Shown here in pieces: positions 54,961 to 64,000 of a stretch of DNA of 64,000 nt (positions within the stretch are counted from its first letter, which is position 1; each line of letters starts with the position of its first letter). The notes under the pieces were generated by a model, which was given only the letters and a program-made list of their open reading frames with translations, made no database searches and was not told the DNA's origin. Source of the DNA: Herbaspirillum robiniae (GTDB lineage Bacteria; Pseudomonadota; Gammaproteobacteria; Burkholderiales; Burkholderiaceae_D); contig NZ_NJGU01000001.1 in NCBI RefSeq assembly GCF_002213415.1, positions 124,001-188,000 of the forward strand. Reading direction: 5' to 3'. Made by a program: the position numbers and the translations under genes.

Positions 54961-56448
54961 ATGTCCGCTCAACTGAACCCCGAAGTCGCCGCAGCCCCGG
55001 CCGCAGCCGGCGCCAGCCTGCTGGACGACATTGTCGAACAAAGCAAGGTCGCCAAATCCTCCTCCGAACATGACCGCGCCAAGGACCTGATCGCCGAACT
55101 GGTGAGCCAGGTGATGGAAGGCACGGTGGTGGTCTCCGACAACCTGTCGGCCACGCTCGACGCCCGCATCGCCGAACTGGACCGGCTCATCTCCGGCCAG
55201 GTCAGCGCCATCATGCACGCGCCCGAATTCCAGAAGCTGGAAGGCAGCTGGACCGGCCTGAACTACCTGGTGCGCAACACCACGGTGGGCGAGAACCAGA
55301 AGATCAAGATTCTGAACGCGACCAAGAAGGAACTGGTCAAGGACTTCAACTCGGCCCTGGAATTCGACCAGAGCGCGATGTTCAAGAAAGTCTATGAAGA
55401 GGAATTCGGCACCTTCGGCGGCGCGCCCTTCGGCGCCTTGCTGGGCGACTTCGAGATCACCCGCCAGCCGGAAGACATGTACTTCATCGAGCAGATGTCG
55501 CGCATCGCCGCGGCTTCGCACGCGCCGTTCATCAGCGCCGCCTCGCCCGAGCTGTTCGGTCTGGAGTCGTATTCCGACCTGGGCAAGCCGCGCGACCTGT
55601 CCAAGGTGTTCGATACCGTCGAATATGCCAAGTGGAAGTCGTTCCGCGAGTCCGAGGATTCGCGCTACGTCGGCCTGACGCTGCCGCGTTTCCTGGGCCG
55701 CCTGCCGTTCAATCCCAAGGACGGCACCACCGTCGAGGGCTTCAACTTCGTCGAGGACGTCGACGGCAGCGACCACTCCAGGTACCTCTGGTGCAACGCC
55801 GCCTACGCCTTCGGCACCAAGCTGACCAAGGCCTTCGAGGACTTCGGCTGGTGCGCGGCGATTCGCGGCGTGGAAGGCGGCGGCCTGGTGGAAGACCTGC
55901 CGACCCACACCTTCAAGACCGACGAGGGCGAAGTCGCCCTCAAGTGCCCGACCGAAATCGCCATTACCGACCGCCGCGAGAAGGAGCTCTCCGACCTCGG
56001 CTTCATCTCGCTGGTCCATTGCAAGAACACCGACTACGCCGCGTTCTTCGGTGCCCAGTCCGCGCAAAAACCCAAAAAATACAACACGGATGCAGCCAAC
56101 GCCAACGCGGTCTTGTCTTCCCAGCTGCAGTACATCTTCGCCGTGTCGCGCATCGCTCATTACATGAAGTCGATGATGCGCGACAAGATCGGCAGCTTCG
56201 CCGCCGCCTCGAACGTGGAAGATTTCCTCAATCGCTGGATTGCCCAATACGTGCTGTTGGATGACAACGCCACGCAGGAGGCCAAGGCGCAGTTCCCGCT
56301 GCGTGAAGCTTCGGTACAGGTGTCGGAAGTGCCAGGACGGCCAGGCGTTTATCGCGCCGTGTCGTTCTTGCGTCCGCATTTTCAGCTGGATGAACTGTCT
56401 GTGTCGCTGCGCCTGGTGGCGGAGCTGCCGCAGGCCGGGAAATCCTGA
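54961..56448 (+). CDS. tssC: TssC sheath large subunit
   Basis: A 495-residue sheath protein (VipB/ImpC). Family segments include FQKLEGSWTGLNYLVRNTTVGENQKIKILNATKKEL, DFEITRQPEDMYFIEQMSRIAAASHAPFISAASP and the C-terminal YKVG-like region. Together with TssB it forms the contractile tube around Hcp. The gene is 11 bases from tssB and is followed by hcp after 35 bases. The length is standard. Confidence 0.96.
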   Translation: MSAQLNPEVAAAPAAAGASLLDDIVEQSKVAKSSSEHDRAKDLIAELVSQVMEGTVVVSDNLSATLDARIAELDRLISGQVSAIMHAPEFQKLEGSWTGLNYLVRNTTVGENQKIKILNATKKELVKDFNSALEFDQSAMFKKVYEEEFGTFGGAPFGALLGDFEITRQPEDMYFIEQMSRIAAASHAPFISAASPELFGLESYSDLGKPRDLSKVFDTVEYAKWKSFRESEDSRYVGLTLPRFLGRLPFNPKDGTTVEGFNFVEDVDGSDHSRYLWCNAAYAFGTKLTKAFEDFGWCAAIRGVEGGGLVEDLPTHTFKTDEGEVALKCPTEIAITDRREKELSDLGFISLVHCKNTDYAAFFGAQSAQKPKKYNTDAANANAVLSSQLQYIFAVSRIAHYMKSMMRDKIGSFAAASNVEDFLNRWIAQYVLLDDNATQEAKAQFPLREASVQVSEVPGRPGVYRAVSFLRPHFQLDELSVSLRLVAELPQAGKS

Positions 56449-56483
56449 TTTTTCCCTCCCTCACTAAACTAACAGGATAAGTT

Positions 56484-56975
56484 ATGGCAATCGACGTCTA
56501 TCTTCAAATCGACGGTATCAAGGGCGAATCGACCGACGACCTGCACAAGGACTGGATCGAGTGCAAGACCGTGGACTGGGAAGTCCTGCAGCCCAAGTCG
56601 GCTACCGCCTCCACCGGCGGCGGCCACACCGCCGAGCGTTGCGAGCACAAGGACATCGTGTTCACCAAGGTGGCCGACCTGGCATCGCCGCTGCTGCTGC
56701 AGAACTCGTCCTCGGGCAAGACCATCCCCAAGGCCAAGTTCGAATTCATGCGCGCCGACGGCAAGGGTGAACGCGTGCGTTACTTCGAGATCGAACTGGG
56801 CAACGTGATGATCAGCAGCGTCGCCCCAACCATCGAATCGGGCGAAATCCTGAACGAGACCGTCGGCCTGAAGTACTCCACCGTCAAGTGGAAGTACACC
56901 CAGCAGAAGAAGGACGGCGGCACCGCCGGCAATACTTCGGGCGGCTGGGATCTGTCGACCAACAAGGTCATCTGA
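56484..56975 (+). CDS. hcp: Hcp (TssD) tail tube protein
   Basis: A 163-residue ring-forming protein that stacks into the secreted inner tube. AIDVYLQIDGIKGESTDDLHKDWIECKTVDWEVLQP is typical of Hcp. It also contains HKDIVFTKVADLASPLLLQNSSSGKTIPKAKF. There is no C-terminal effector extension. AACAGGATAAGTT precedes the ATG. Hairpins follow the gene before tssE. Confidence 0.96.
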   Translation: MAIDVYLQIDGIKGESTDDLHKDWIECKTVDWEVLQPKSATASTGGGHTAERCEHKDIVFTKVADLASPLLLQNSSSGKTIPKAKFEFMRADGKGERVRYFEIELGNVMISSVAPTIESGEILNETVGLKYSTVKWKYTQQKKDGGTAGNTSGGWDLSTNKVI

Positions 56976-56986
56976 TCCGGTTGTTC

Positions 56987-57044
56987 CCGGACGGCGGCAT
57001 GCCCGTCGTCCGGCCGCATGAGGTCCGCCGGCCCGCCGGCGGAC
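56987..57044 (+). terminator. Paired hairpins after hcp
   Basis: Two adjacent stems follow hcp: CCGGACGGCGG (56987-56997) with CCGTCGTCCGG (57003-57013), 10 of 11 pairs; and a perfect GTCCGCCGGC (57023-57032) with GCCGGCGGAC (57035-57044). Neither has a T-run. They could protect hcp mRNA or weaken read-through into tssE; hcp is needed in greater amount than baseplate parts. Confidence 0.55.
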
Positions 57045-57096
57045 TGCCATCGCCCCCGGCGACATAAATCAAAAACCCACAAGTCGGATAAGGCAT

Positions 57097-57585
57097 ATGA
57101 AAGGCTTTGCTCCCAGCCTGTTCGACAAGCTGATGAACGACGGTCCCAGGTCTTCCGTCAGTCCCGTCGTCAGCCGCCTGTCGATAGAAGAACTCAAGGA
57201 TGCCGTGGCCCGCGACCTGGAGGCCATGCTCAATACGCGCGCCGTGATCCCCGAGGAGCTGCTGCGCCATTTCCCGGAATGCGGCAAGTCCATCATCGCC
57301 TACGGCCTCAACGATTTCGCCGGCATGAGCCTGGCCAGCATCGACGACCGCGCCGCCATCTGCCGCTCCCTGGAAGAGGCGATCGCTCGCCACGAGCCGC
57401 GCCTGCGCAACGTGCGCGCCATGCTGGAGGTGCAGGAAGGCTCCATCAACCGCCTCAATTTCGCCATCAGCGCCTTGCTGGTGGTCAACGCCGCCCGTGA
57501 AACCGTCAATTTCGACGCCGTGCTGCAGCCGTCGTCCTTGCAGTATTCGATCAGCAAGGCGCGCGCGACCCGGATAGGAGTCTAA
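57097..57585 (+). CDS. tssE: TssE baseplate protein (gp25-like)
   Basis: A 162-residue gp25-family baseplate protein. It starts MKGFAPSLFDKLMNDG and contains SIEELKDAVARDLEAMLNTRAVIPEELLRHFPECGKSIIAYGLNDFAGM, in which the lysozyme-like fold of gp25 is preserved in outline. The stop abuts the tssF GTG directly (57586). Confidence 0.93.
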   Translation: MKGFAPSLFDKLMNDGPRSSVSPVVSRLSIEELKDAVARDLEAMLNTRAVIPEELLRHFPECGKSIIAYGLNDFAGMSLASIDDRAAICRSLEEAIARHEPRLRNVRAMLEVQEGSINRLNFAISALLVVNAARETVNFDAVLQPSSLQYSISKARATRIGV

Positions 57586-59430
57586 GTGCAAGAGCTGCTT
57601 CCCTACTATGAGCGCGAGCTGAGTTTCCTGCGGCGCTATTCGCGCGAGTTCTCCGAGCGCTATCCCAAGATCGCCGGCAGCCTCCTGATGGCCGGGGAGG
57701 TGTGCGAGGATCCGCACATCGAACGCATGATCCAGTCCTACGCGCTGCTCAACGCGCGCGTCTCCAAGCGGCTGGACGACGACTATCCCGAATTCACCGA
57801 GGCCCTGTTCGAGGTGCTGTACCCGCACTACCTGCGGCCGTTTCCCTCGTGTTCGATCGCGCGCATGGACTACTCGGCCTCGGCCGCGCAACTGACCACG
57901 GCCAGCCAGATCGCGCGCGGCACCACGCTCTCCACCCGCCAGGTCAAGGGCGTGGTGTGCAAGTTCCAAACCGTCTACGACGTGCCGGTGGCGCCGATCC
58001 GCCTGCCGCAGGCCAGCTTCGCGCCCATCATCGAGGCGCCCGAGGCGGTGACGCTGCCGACCTCGGTCACGTCCTCGTTGTCGATCACCATCGAGACCAC
58101 TTCCGAGCAGGTGGCGCTGGCGCAGCTGGGCCTGGCCTCGCTGCGCGTGTTCATCGACGGCGAGGCCTCGTTTTGCGCCGCCTTGCGCGACAGCCTGTTC
58201 ATGCGCACCGTCGCAGCCTGGGTAGAATTGCCGCGCAGCGGCCGCTGGACCGCGCTGCGCAAGCCGCCGCTGGCCGAAGTCGGCTTCGCCGATGAAGACG
58301 CGCTGATCGACTTCCCGGCGCAATCGCATCCGGCCTACCGGCTGCTGACCGAATATTTCTCCTTCCCGGAGAAATTCAACTTCTTCGACATCGACCTGGC
58401 CGCCATACTGGCCGTGCTGCCGACCGGCTCCAAGGGTTTCACGCTGTACCTGGGCCTGTCGGGCCTGCGCGCCGATTCGCACATCGCGCGCCAGTTGGGC
58501 ACCACCAGCGCAGCCAACCTGCTGCTGGGCTGCACCCCGGTGATCAACCTGTTCCGCCAGCGCGGCGATCCGATCCGCCTGACCCATGCCGGCGCCTACT
58601 ATCCGGTGGTGGCCGACGCCCGCCGCGCCTTCGGCTACGAGGTGTATTCGATCGACTCGGTACAACTGGTACGGCAGACGCCGCAGGGCGAGTCGATCAC
58701 CCGCTTCCGGCCGTTTTATTCGCTGCGCCACGGCCAGTCGCCCGAGCGCTCCGGCCACTACTGGGCGATGCGCCGCGACGAGCTGGTGGCGCTGAAGAGC
58801 CCCGGCTACGAGACCGAAATTTCCATCGTCGACATCGACTTCGACCCGGCCAAGGTCGAGACCGATACGCTGTCCATCGAGCTGACCTGCACCAACCGCG
58901 ATTTGCCGGCCTTGCTGACCTACGGCCTGCCCGGCGGCGACCTGCAGATGGAAGGCGGCGGGGTAGTGCGCTCGGTGGCGCTGCTGCGCAAGCCGACCCT
59001 GCCGTCGCGCTTCGAGCGCGGGCGCGGCGCGCACTGGCGCCTGATCTCGCATCTCTCGCTGAACCACCTGTCGCTGATGCGCGGCGGCCTGGAAGCCTTC
59101 CAGGAGATGCTCACGCTCTACGACCAGTCCAATTCACCCATCTCGCAGCGCCAGATCGGCGCCATCGCCGCCGTCGACCACAAGGCCGCCACCGCGTGGC
59201 TGCCGGGCAACCCTTTCGCCAGCCTGGTGCGCGGCATCGAGGTCAAGCTGACCGTGGATGAGGAGGGCTTCGTGGGCAGCGGCCTGCATGCCTTCGCCGG
59301 CGTGATCGACCGCTTCATGGGCCTGTACGTGCATGCCAACAGCTTCGCGCAGTTGAGCGTGCTATCCAAACGAACCGGGGAGGAGCTGCTGAAATGCAGG
59401 CCACGCAGCGGAGATTTGAGCCTAGCGTGA
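57586..59430 (+). CDS. tssF: TssF baseplate protein
   Basis: A 614-residue protein that forms the baseplate wedge with TssG and TssE. The N-terminus VQELLPYYERELSFLRRYSREFSERYPKIAGSLLM is the family hallmark. Ordered segments include YPEFTEALFEVLYPHYLRPFPSCSIARMDYS. The GTG start at 57586 follows an AGGAGTCTAA site that overlaps the tssE end. It overlaps tssG by 37 bases, so translation is coupled. Confidence 0.95.
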   Translation: MQELLPYYERELSFLRRYSREFSERYPKIAGSLLMAGEVCEDPHIERMIQSYALLNARVSKRLDDDYPEFTEALFEVLYPHYLRPFPSCSIARMDYSASAAQLTTASQIARGTTLSTRQVKGVVCKFQTVYDVPVAPIRLPQASFAPIIEAPEAVTLPTSVTSSLSITIETTSEQVALAQLGLASLRVFIDGEASFCAALRDSLFMRTVAAWVELPRSGRWTALRKPPLAEVGFADEDALIDFPAQSHPAYRLLTEYFSFPEKFNFFDIDLAAILAVLPTGSKGFTLYLGLSGLRADSHIARQLGTTSAANLLLGCTPVINLFRQRGDPIRLTHAGAYYPVVADARRAFGYEVYSIDSVQLVRQTPQGESITRFRPFYSLRHGQSPERSGHYWAMRRDELVALKSPGYETEISIVDIDFDPAKVETDTLSIELTCTNRDLPALLTYGLPGGDLQMEGGGVVRSVALLRKPTLPSRFERGRGAHWRLISHLSLNHLSLMRGGLEAFQEMLTLYDQSNSPISQRQIGAIAAVDHKAATAWLPGNPFASLVRGIEVKLTVDEEGFVGSGLHAFAGVIDRFMGLYVHANSFAQLSVLSKRTGEELLKCRPRSGDLSLA

Positions 59431-60491
59431 TCGAGCGGCTGTTCGCCGCTCCCCATCGCTTCCAGTTTTTCCAGGCAGTGCGCATGATCGAACTCTGGTT
59501 CCGGCGCAACGGCGTGCCGCACGAACGCGCGGTGAGCGACTTCCTGCGCTTCGCCAACCGCACCGCGCTGGGTTTCCCGGCCAGCGAGATCGAACGGATC
59601 GAGGCTTTTCCGGCCGACCAGGCGGACCAGGCCGACGGCACCACCGTGGCCGGCATGGAGCGGGCGCTGAGCAGCGGCCGGATGAAGTACGTATGCCTGA
59701 CGCCGACCTTCATGGGTTTTCTCGGCGGCAGCGGCGCCTTGCCGGCGCATTACACCGAGCGCATCGCGCGCCACCAGCTCGAGCAGCGCGACGACGGGCC
59801 GCGCGCCTTCCTGGACGCCTTTTCCACCCGCTCGCTGGCGCTGTTCTACCAGGCCTGGAGCAAGTACCGGCTGGCCTTCCAGTACGAGGCCGGGCGCCGC
59901 GACAAATTCCTGCCGCTGCTGCTGTCGCTCTCCGGCCTGGGCTTTCGCTCGCTGCGCGAACGGCTGCAGGAGGTCGACGGCCGCGGCGTGCGCGACGAGT
60001 CGCTCGGGCATTTCGCCGGCGCCTTGCGCCACCGGCCGGCCTCGGCCTTTTACATGCAGAGGGTGCTGGGCGAATACTTTTCCGTGCCCCTGCAGATCGA
60101 ACAGTTCGTCGGCAGCTGGTACAACGTGCCGCCCGAGCACCAGACCATGCTGGGCTCGACCAACTCGGCGCTGGGCACCGCCATGGCCGGCGCGCGCGTA
60201 TGGCAGCGCGATCTGCGCATGCGCCTGCGCATCGGGCCGCTGCCGATGCGCGACTTCGAGCAGTTCCTGCCCGGGGCCAAGGCCTCGCAGGCGCTTTCGC
60301 GCATGCTGGGCATGTTTACCGGCTCGGCGCTGGAGTATGAGATCCAGCTGGTGCTGCGCGCCGAGGACGTGCGCGGCCTGGGACTGGCCGCGGACCGCGA
60401 CGGCGGACGGCTGGGCTGGGACAGCTTCATTTCCACCGCGCCCGAGACGCGGGACCGCGCCGATATCTGCTACGAGATTTCGGTGCACTGA
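59394..60491 (+). CDS. tssG: TssG baseplate protein
   Basis: A 365-residue TssG (ImpH/VasB). It opens with FEPSVIERLFAAPHRFQFFQAVRMIELWFRRNGVPH and includes FMGFLGGSGALPAHYTERIARHQLEQRDDGPRAFLDAFSTRSLALFYQAW, both family signatures. The ATG at 59394 overlaps the end of tssF. tssH starts 68 bases later. Confidence 0.95.
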   Translation: MQATQRRFEPSVIERLFAAPHRFQFFQAVRMIELWFRRNGVPHERAVSDFLRFANRTALGFPASEIERIEAFPADQADQADGTTVAGMERALSSGRMKYVCLTPTFMGFLGGSGALPAHYTERIARHQLEQRDDGPRAFLDAFSTRSLALFYQAWSKYRLAFQYEAGRRDKFLPLLLSLSGLGFRSLRERLQEVDGRGVRDESLGHFAGALRHRPASAFYMQRVLGEYFSVPLQIEQFVGSWYNVPPEHQTMLGSTNSALGTAMAGARVWQRDLRMRLRIGPLPMRDFEQFLPGAKASQALSRMLGMFTGSALEYEIQLVLRAEDVRGLGLAADRDGGRLGWDSFISTAPETRDRADICYEISVH

Positions 60492-60559
60492 GCCAACAAA
60501 CGGCACGACGACGAACGCAGGCACCGACCACACTGAACCGGACAAGAGAAGACAAGAAG

Positions 60560-63220
60560 ATGGGCATCAACCTGAAATCGCTGATCAGCAAGCTCAACGA
60601 CACCACCCGCCTCGCTACCGAGCGCGCGGCCAGCCTGTGCATGGGGCGCGGCCAGTACGAGGTGGACCTGGAACACCTGTTCCTGGCGCTGCTGGAAAAC
60701 CCGCAATCCGACTTCAGCCTGATCGCACGCCGCAGCGGCATCAGCGCCGACAGCCTGCAGGCCGACCTCGAGCGCGAGATCGGCAATTTCAAGAACGGCA
60801 ATACCCGCACCCCGGTACTCTCGCCGCACCTGCAGACCCTGTTCGAGCACGGCTGGCTGATCGCCTCGCTGGAGGGCGGCAATCCGGCCATCCGCAGCGG
60901 CCACCTGCTATTGGCGCTGCTGACCCAGGGCGAACTGTCGCAGCTGGCTTATCGCGGCTCCAAGCTGTTCGCCAAGTTCAAGGTCGATGAACTCAAGCAC
61001 GACCTGGGCAAGCTGGCCGAAGGCTCGGTGGAGGCGGTCCTCGTGCAGCAGGGCGACGAAGACCAGGGCGGCGGCGACCCGGTCGGCGAGATGGCCGCGC
61101 GCCCGGCCGGCAAGACCCCGGCGCTGGACCAGTACACCACCAACCTGACCCAGCGCGCGCGCGACGGCAAGATCGACCCGGTGGTCGGGCGCGACGGCGA
61201 GATCCGCCAGGCGGTCGACATCCTGCTGCGGCGCCGCCAGAACAACCCCATCCTCACCGGCGAGGCCGGCGTAGGCAAGACCGCCGTAGTCGAAGGCCTG
61301 GCGCTGCGCATCGCCCAGGGCGATGTGCCGCAGGCGCTGCAGGGCGTGGAAATCCACACGCTGGACATGGGCCTGCTGCAGGCCGGCGCCAGCGTCAAGG
61401 GCGAGTTCGAGAACCGACTGAAGAACGTGATCGACGAGGTCAAGAAGAGCCCGCACCCGATCATCCTCTTTATTGACGAGGCCCACACCATGATCGGCGC
61501 CGGCGGCCAGGCCGGCCAGAACGACGCCGCCAACCTGCTGAAACCGGCGCTGGCGCGCGGCGAGCTGCGCACCATCGCCGCCACCACCTGGAGCGAGTAC
61601 AAGAAGTACTTCGAAAAGGACGCCGCGCTGGCGCGCCGTTTCCAGGTGATCAAGGTCGAGGAGCCCAGCGAGGAGGTCGCCTGCGCCATGCTGCGCGCGA
61701 TGGCGCCGCTGATGGAAAAGCACTTCGGCGTGCGCGTCTACGACGAGGCCATCACCGAGGCGGTGCGCCTGTCGCATCGCTACATCAGCGGTCGCCAGCT
61801 GCCCGACAAGGCCATCAGCGTGCTCGACACCGCCTGCGCCAAGGTGGCGCTGGGCCAGAACGCCACGCCGGCGCTGCTGGAAGGCGTGACGCGCCGGCTG
61901 GAACGTCTCGATGCCGAGATCGCCGCCCTCAAGCGCGAAGCCGCCAGCGGTTCCGCACACGAGGCGCGCCTGGCCGGGCTGCAGGCGCAGCACGAAGCCG
62001 CGCTGGCCGAGCAGGCCGATCTGAAGACGCGCTGGGAGCAGGAGCGCGGCCTGAACGAGAAGATTCAGCAGGCCCGCGCCGCGCTGGAAGACGCCAACCA
62101 GAAAGGCAATGCGGGCAGTGAGGCCGACGCCGCCCGCGCCGGGCTGAAGCAGTTGCTGGACGAATTGAAGGCCCACCAGGGCGAAACCCCGATGGTGCCG
62201 GTGCAGGTCGACGGCCACGTGGTGGCCGAGATCGTGGCCGGCTGGACCGGCATCCCGCTGGGCAAGATGGTCAAGGACGAGATCAAGACCGTGCTGGGCC
62301 TGGATGCGCTGTTGAAGGAGCGCGTGCTGGGCCAGCCGCAGGCCACCGCCGCGGTGGCGCAGCGGGTGCGCACCTCGCGCGCCAACCTGGACGATCCGGG
62401 CAAGCCCAAGGGCGTGTTCCTGTTCGTCGGCCCGTCCGGCGTGGGCAAGACCGAGACCGCGCTGGCCCTGGCCGACGTGCTCTATGGCGGCGAGCGCAAG
62501 CTGATCACCATCAACATGAGCGAATACCAGGAGGCGCACACCGTCTCGGGCCTGAAGGGCTCGCCGCCGGGTTACGTGGGCTATGGCGAGGGCGGCGTGC
62601 TGACCGAGGCGGTGCGCCGCAATCCCTACAGCGTGGTGCTGCTGGACGAGGTCGAGAAGGCCCATCCGGACGTGCTGGAGCTGTTCTTCCAGGTCTTCGA
62701 CAAGGGCCTGATGGACGACGGTGAAGGGCGCGAGATCGATTTCCGCAACACCATCATCATCCTGACCAGCAACGTCGCCTCCTCGCAGATGATGCAGGCC
62801 TGCCTGAACAAGAGCGCCAGGGAGCTGCCGTCGCCCGACGAGCTCGACGCGCTGATCCGCCCGCAACTGGTGAAGGCCTTCAAGCCGGCTTTCCTCGGCC
62901 GCCTGAAAGTCATCCCGTATTACCCGATCGCCGATGAGGTGCTGGAGCAGATCATCAAACTGAAGCTCTCGCGCATCGCCAGGCGCATCGCCGAGAACCA
63001 CAAGGCCGAGTTCAGTTACGACAAGGCCCTGGTGGAGGCGGTGCTGGCGCGCTGCACCGAGGTCGACTCGGGCGCGCGCAACGTCGACAACATCCTCAAC
63101 GGCAGCCTCTTGCCGGAGATCGCCGAGAGCGTGCTGGCGCGCATGGCCGAGGGCCAGGGCATCAGCCGCATCAAGGTGTCGGCCGGCAAGAAGGGCGACT
63201 TCAAATACACCATCCAGTGA
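60560..63220 (+). CDS. tssH: TssH (ClpV) AAA+ sheath-disassembly ATPase
   Basis: An 886-residue AAA+ unfoldase that recycles contracted TssB-TssC sheaths. The N-terminal Clp domain (about 1-160) is followed by the first AAA+ domain (Walker A GEAGVGKT at 234-241, Walker B FIDEAH). A coiled-coil insert lies near 430-520, and then the second AAA+ domain (Walker A GPSGVGKT at 624-631) and the ClpB-type D2-small domain (from about 790). The ATG is preceded by GAAGACAAGAAG. Confidence 0.95.
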   Translation: MGINLKSLISKLNDTTRLATERAASLCMGRGQYEVDLEHLFLALLENPQSDFSLIARRSGISADSLQADLEREIGNFKNGNTRTPVLSPHLQTLFEHGWLIASLEGGNPAIRSGHLLLALLTQGELSQLAYRGSKLFAKFKVDELKHDLGKLAEGSVEAVLVQQGDEDQGGGDPVGEMAARPAGKTPALDQYTTNLTQRARDGKIDPVVGRDGEIRQAVDILLRRRQNNPILTGEAGVGKTAVVEGLALRIAQGDVPQALQGVEIHTLDMGLLQAGASVKGEFENRLKNVIDEVKKSPHPIILFIDEAHTMIGAGGQAGQNDAANLLKPALARGELRTIAATTWSEYKKYFEKDAALARRFQVIKVEEPSEEVACAMLRAMAPLMEKHFGVRVYDEAITEAVRLSHRYISGRQLPDKAISVLDTACAKVALGQNATPALLEGVTRRLERLDAEIAALKREAASGSAHEARLAGLQAQHEAALAEQADLKTRWEQERGLNEKIQQARAALEDANQKGNAGSEADAARAGLKQLLDELKAHQGETPMVPVQVDGHVVAEIVAGWTGIPLGKMVKDEIKTVLGLDALLKERVLGQPQATAAVAQRVRTSRANLDDPGKPKGVFLFVGPSGVGKTETALALADVLYGGERKLITINMSEYQEAHTVSGLKGSPPGYVGYGEGGVLTEAVRRNPYSVVLLDEVEKAHPDVLELFFQVFDKGLMDDGEGREIDFRNTIIILTSNVASSQMMQACLNKSARELPSPDELDALIRPQLVKAFKPAFLGRLKVIPYYPIADEVLEQIIKLKLSRIARRIAENHKAEFSYDKALVEAVLARCTEVDSGARNVDNILNGSLLPEIAESVLARMAEGQGISRIKVSAGKKGDFKYTIQ

Positions 63221-63236
63221 GCAAGCGAGTGAAGCC

Positions 63237-63308
63237 ATGACGCGCGCAGACGCCATCTCCAGATCGATCAAACTCCGGCTCACGGCCGCGGGGAAGGGCG
63301 CGCCATGA
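63237..63308 (+). other. 24-codon open frame that overlaps the second vgrG start
   Basis: The frame MTRADAISRSIKLRLTAAGK continues for three more residues and stops in an ATGA shared with the vgrG ATG at 63305. There is no clear ribosome site, so this is more likely a coupling leader or chance than a gene. Confidence 0.2.
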
Positions 63309-64000
63309 TCGCCTCGGCCATCGCCGCGCTGTTTGGCGCGTGGAACCAGTCGACCCGCGTGATGCGCCTTTACACCACGCTGGACAAGGACTACGGCCCC
63401 GACGCCCTGATCGCCGAAAAACTGCAGGCGGTCGAAGGCGTGAGCCCGGCGCAGGAGGGCGGCGCCATCGACCAGGCCATCGCCGGCTACCGCGTGCAAC
63501 TGTCGTGCCTGAGCCTGAATGCCGACATCTCGCTGCGCAAGCTGCTGGGCCAGCCGGTGCTGCTGGAACTGGACACCGACGGCGCCGCGCGCGCCTTCCA
63601 CGGCTACGTCACCGGCTGCCGCATGGAAGGCGCCAACGGCGGCATGGCGCGCTACCAGCTGACCATCGAACCCTGGCTGTCCTTCCTGCGCCACCGCCGC
63701 GACAGCGCGGTGTACCAGGACATGACGGCGCCGGCCATCGTCGAGGCGGTGTTTCGCGACTACCAGGGCCAAGGCAAGCTGCAGCCGGCCTGGCGCCTGG
63801 ACCTGCAGGACGCCTCGCTCTACGCCAAGCGCAGCCTGGCCACGCAATACCAGGAGAGCGACCTGGCCTTCGTCACCCGCCTCCTGGCCGAGGAGGGATT
63901 GTTCTACTACGTCGAGCACAGCGGCGACAGCGCCAGCGAAAGCCTGGGCGCGCACACGGTGGTGATCGCCGACCACAACGGCAGCTTCAAGCCCAACGCG
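63305..64000 (+). CDS. vgrG: Second VgrG, cut off by the window
   Basis: 232 codons of a VgrG gene that runs past the window edge. The frame is open throughout. The N-terminus (ATAG-type VgrG head) has TRVMRLYTTLDKDYGPDALIAEKLQAVEG, then GYRVQLSCLSLNADISLRKLLGQPVLLEL and FVTRLLAEEGLFYYVEHSGD, the gp27-like domain. The ATG at 63305 overlaps a short upstream frame. The sequence is clearly different from the VgrG at 47596-50490, so this T6SS can load at least two tips. Confidence 0.92.
   Translation, partial: MIASAIAALFGAWNQSTRVMRLYTTLDKDYGPDALIAEKLQAVEGVSPAQEGGAIDQAIAGYRVQLSCLSLNADISLRKLLGQPVLLELDTDGAARAFHGYVTGCRMEGANGGMARYQLTIEPWLSFLRHRRDSAVYQDMTAPAIVEAVFRDYQGQGKLQPAWRLDLQDASLYAKRSLATQYQESDLAFVTRLLAEEGLFYYVEHSGDSASESLGAHTVVIADHNGSFKPNA

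Overview
The window looks like a chromosomal segment of a Burkholderiales beta-proteobacterium of the Oxalobacteraceae, most like Herbaspirillum. This is an inference from the high-GC, GC3-rich codon usage outside the island and from the type VI secretion and core gene types; no rRNA or other marker gene is present. Two compartments can be told apart by eye. Positions 1 to about 18171 have a mixed, lower GC content and carry only metal resistance and recombination genes. From about 18172 onward the DNA is strongly GC-rich, with ordinary accessory-metabolism genes and a T6SS locus.

Region 1 (1-18171) is a metal resistance island on a Tn3-family transposon. It holds a copper module (copC, copD, a DUF411 protein and a Cu+ P1B-ATPase), then a divergent pair resembling the TnpT/TnpS cointegrate-resolution proteins of Tn4651/Tn5041-type transposons. 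Next comes an arsenic operon (arsR, a thioredoxin-type arsC, arsB, an MFS gene, a glutaredoxin-type arsC, arsH), and last a copper/silver RND efflux operon (a small Cys/Met-rich exported protein, cusC, cusB, cusA, cusF). A sequence at 18126-18171 has the length, polarity and G-rich end of a Tn3-type terminal inverted repeat, and it sits where composition changes. A diverged copy in the same orientation lies at 6582-6628, right after tnpS. This suggests the ars-cus block was joined to an older transposon end. The left end of the element is outside the window.

Region 2 (18172-45277) is host chromosome. In order it holds: an ECF sigma/anti-sigma pair; small proteins; an LprI-like periplasmic protein; DNA polymerase II; a persulfide-dioxygenase-like hydrolase; a Bcr/CflA MFS pump; and an AraC regulator divergent from an MFS-oxidoreductase operon. 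These are followed by an AsmA-like protein, an acidic small protein, a Cache-HAMP-GGDEF diguanylate cyclase, a PQQ-type sugar dehydrogenase, and an amino-acid ABC importer without an ATPase gene. The region ends with a flavoprotein, an NtaA-type monooxygenase with an FAD/NAD(P) partner, a DUF4865 protein, an orphan sulfonate-type binding protein, and a formaldehyde module (frmR-frmA) with a clear FrmR operator.

Region 3 (45278-64000) is a T6SS locus read divergently from an AT-rich intergenic region. Leftward are tssJ, tssK, tssL, vgrG, an unrecognised cysteine-rich protein and a lipoprotein; the last two are lower in GC and look like an effector-immunity pair. Rightward are a TagM-like lipoprotein gene, tssB, tssC, hcp, tssE, tssF, tssG, tssH(clpV) and a second, truncated vgrG. 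tssA and tssM are not in the window. Hairpins after the TagM-like gene and after hcp may tune expression within the rightward operon. The cargo vgrG-effector-immunity module is the best candidate for an undescribed system here. The paired transposon ends are the best structural finding.
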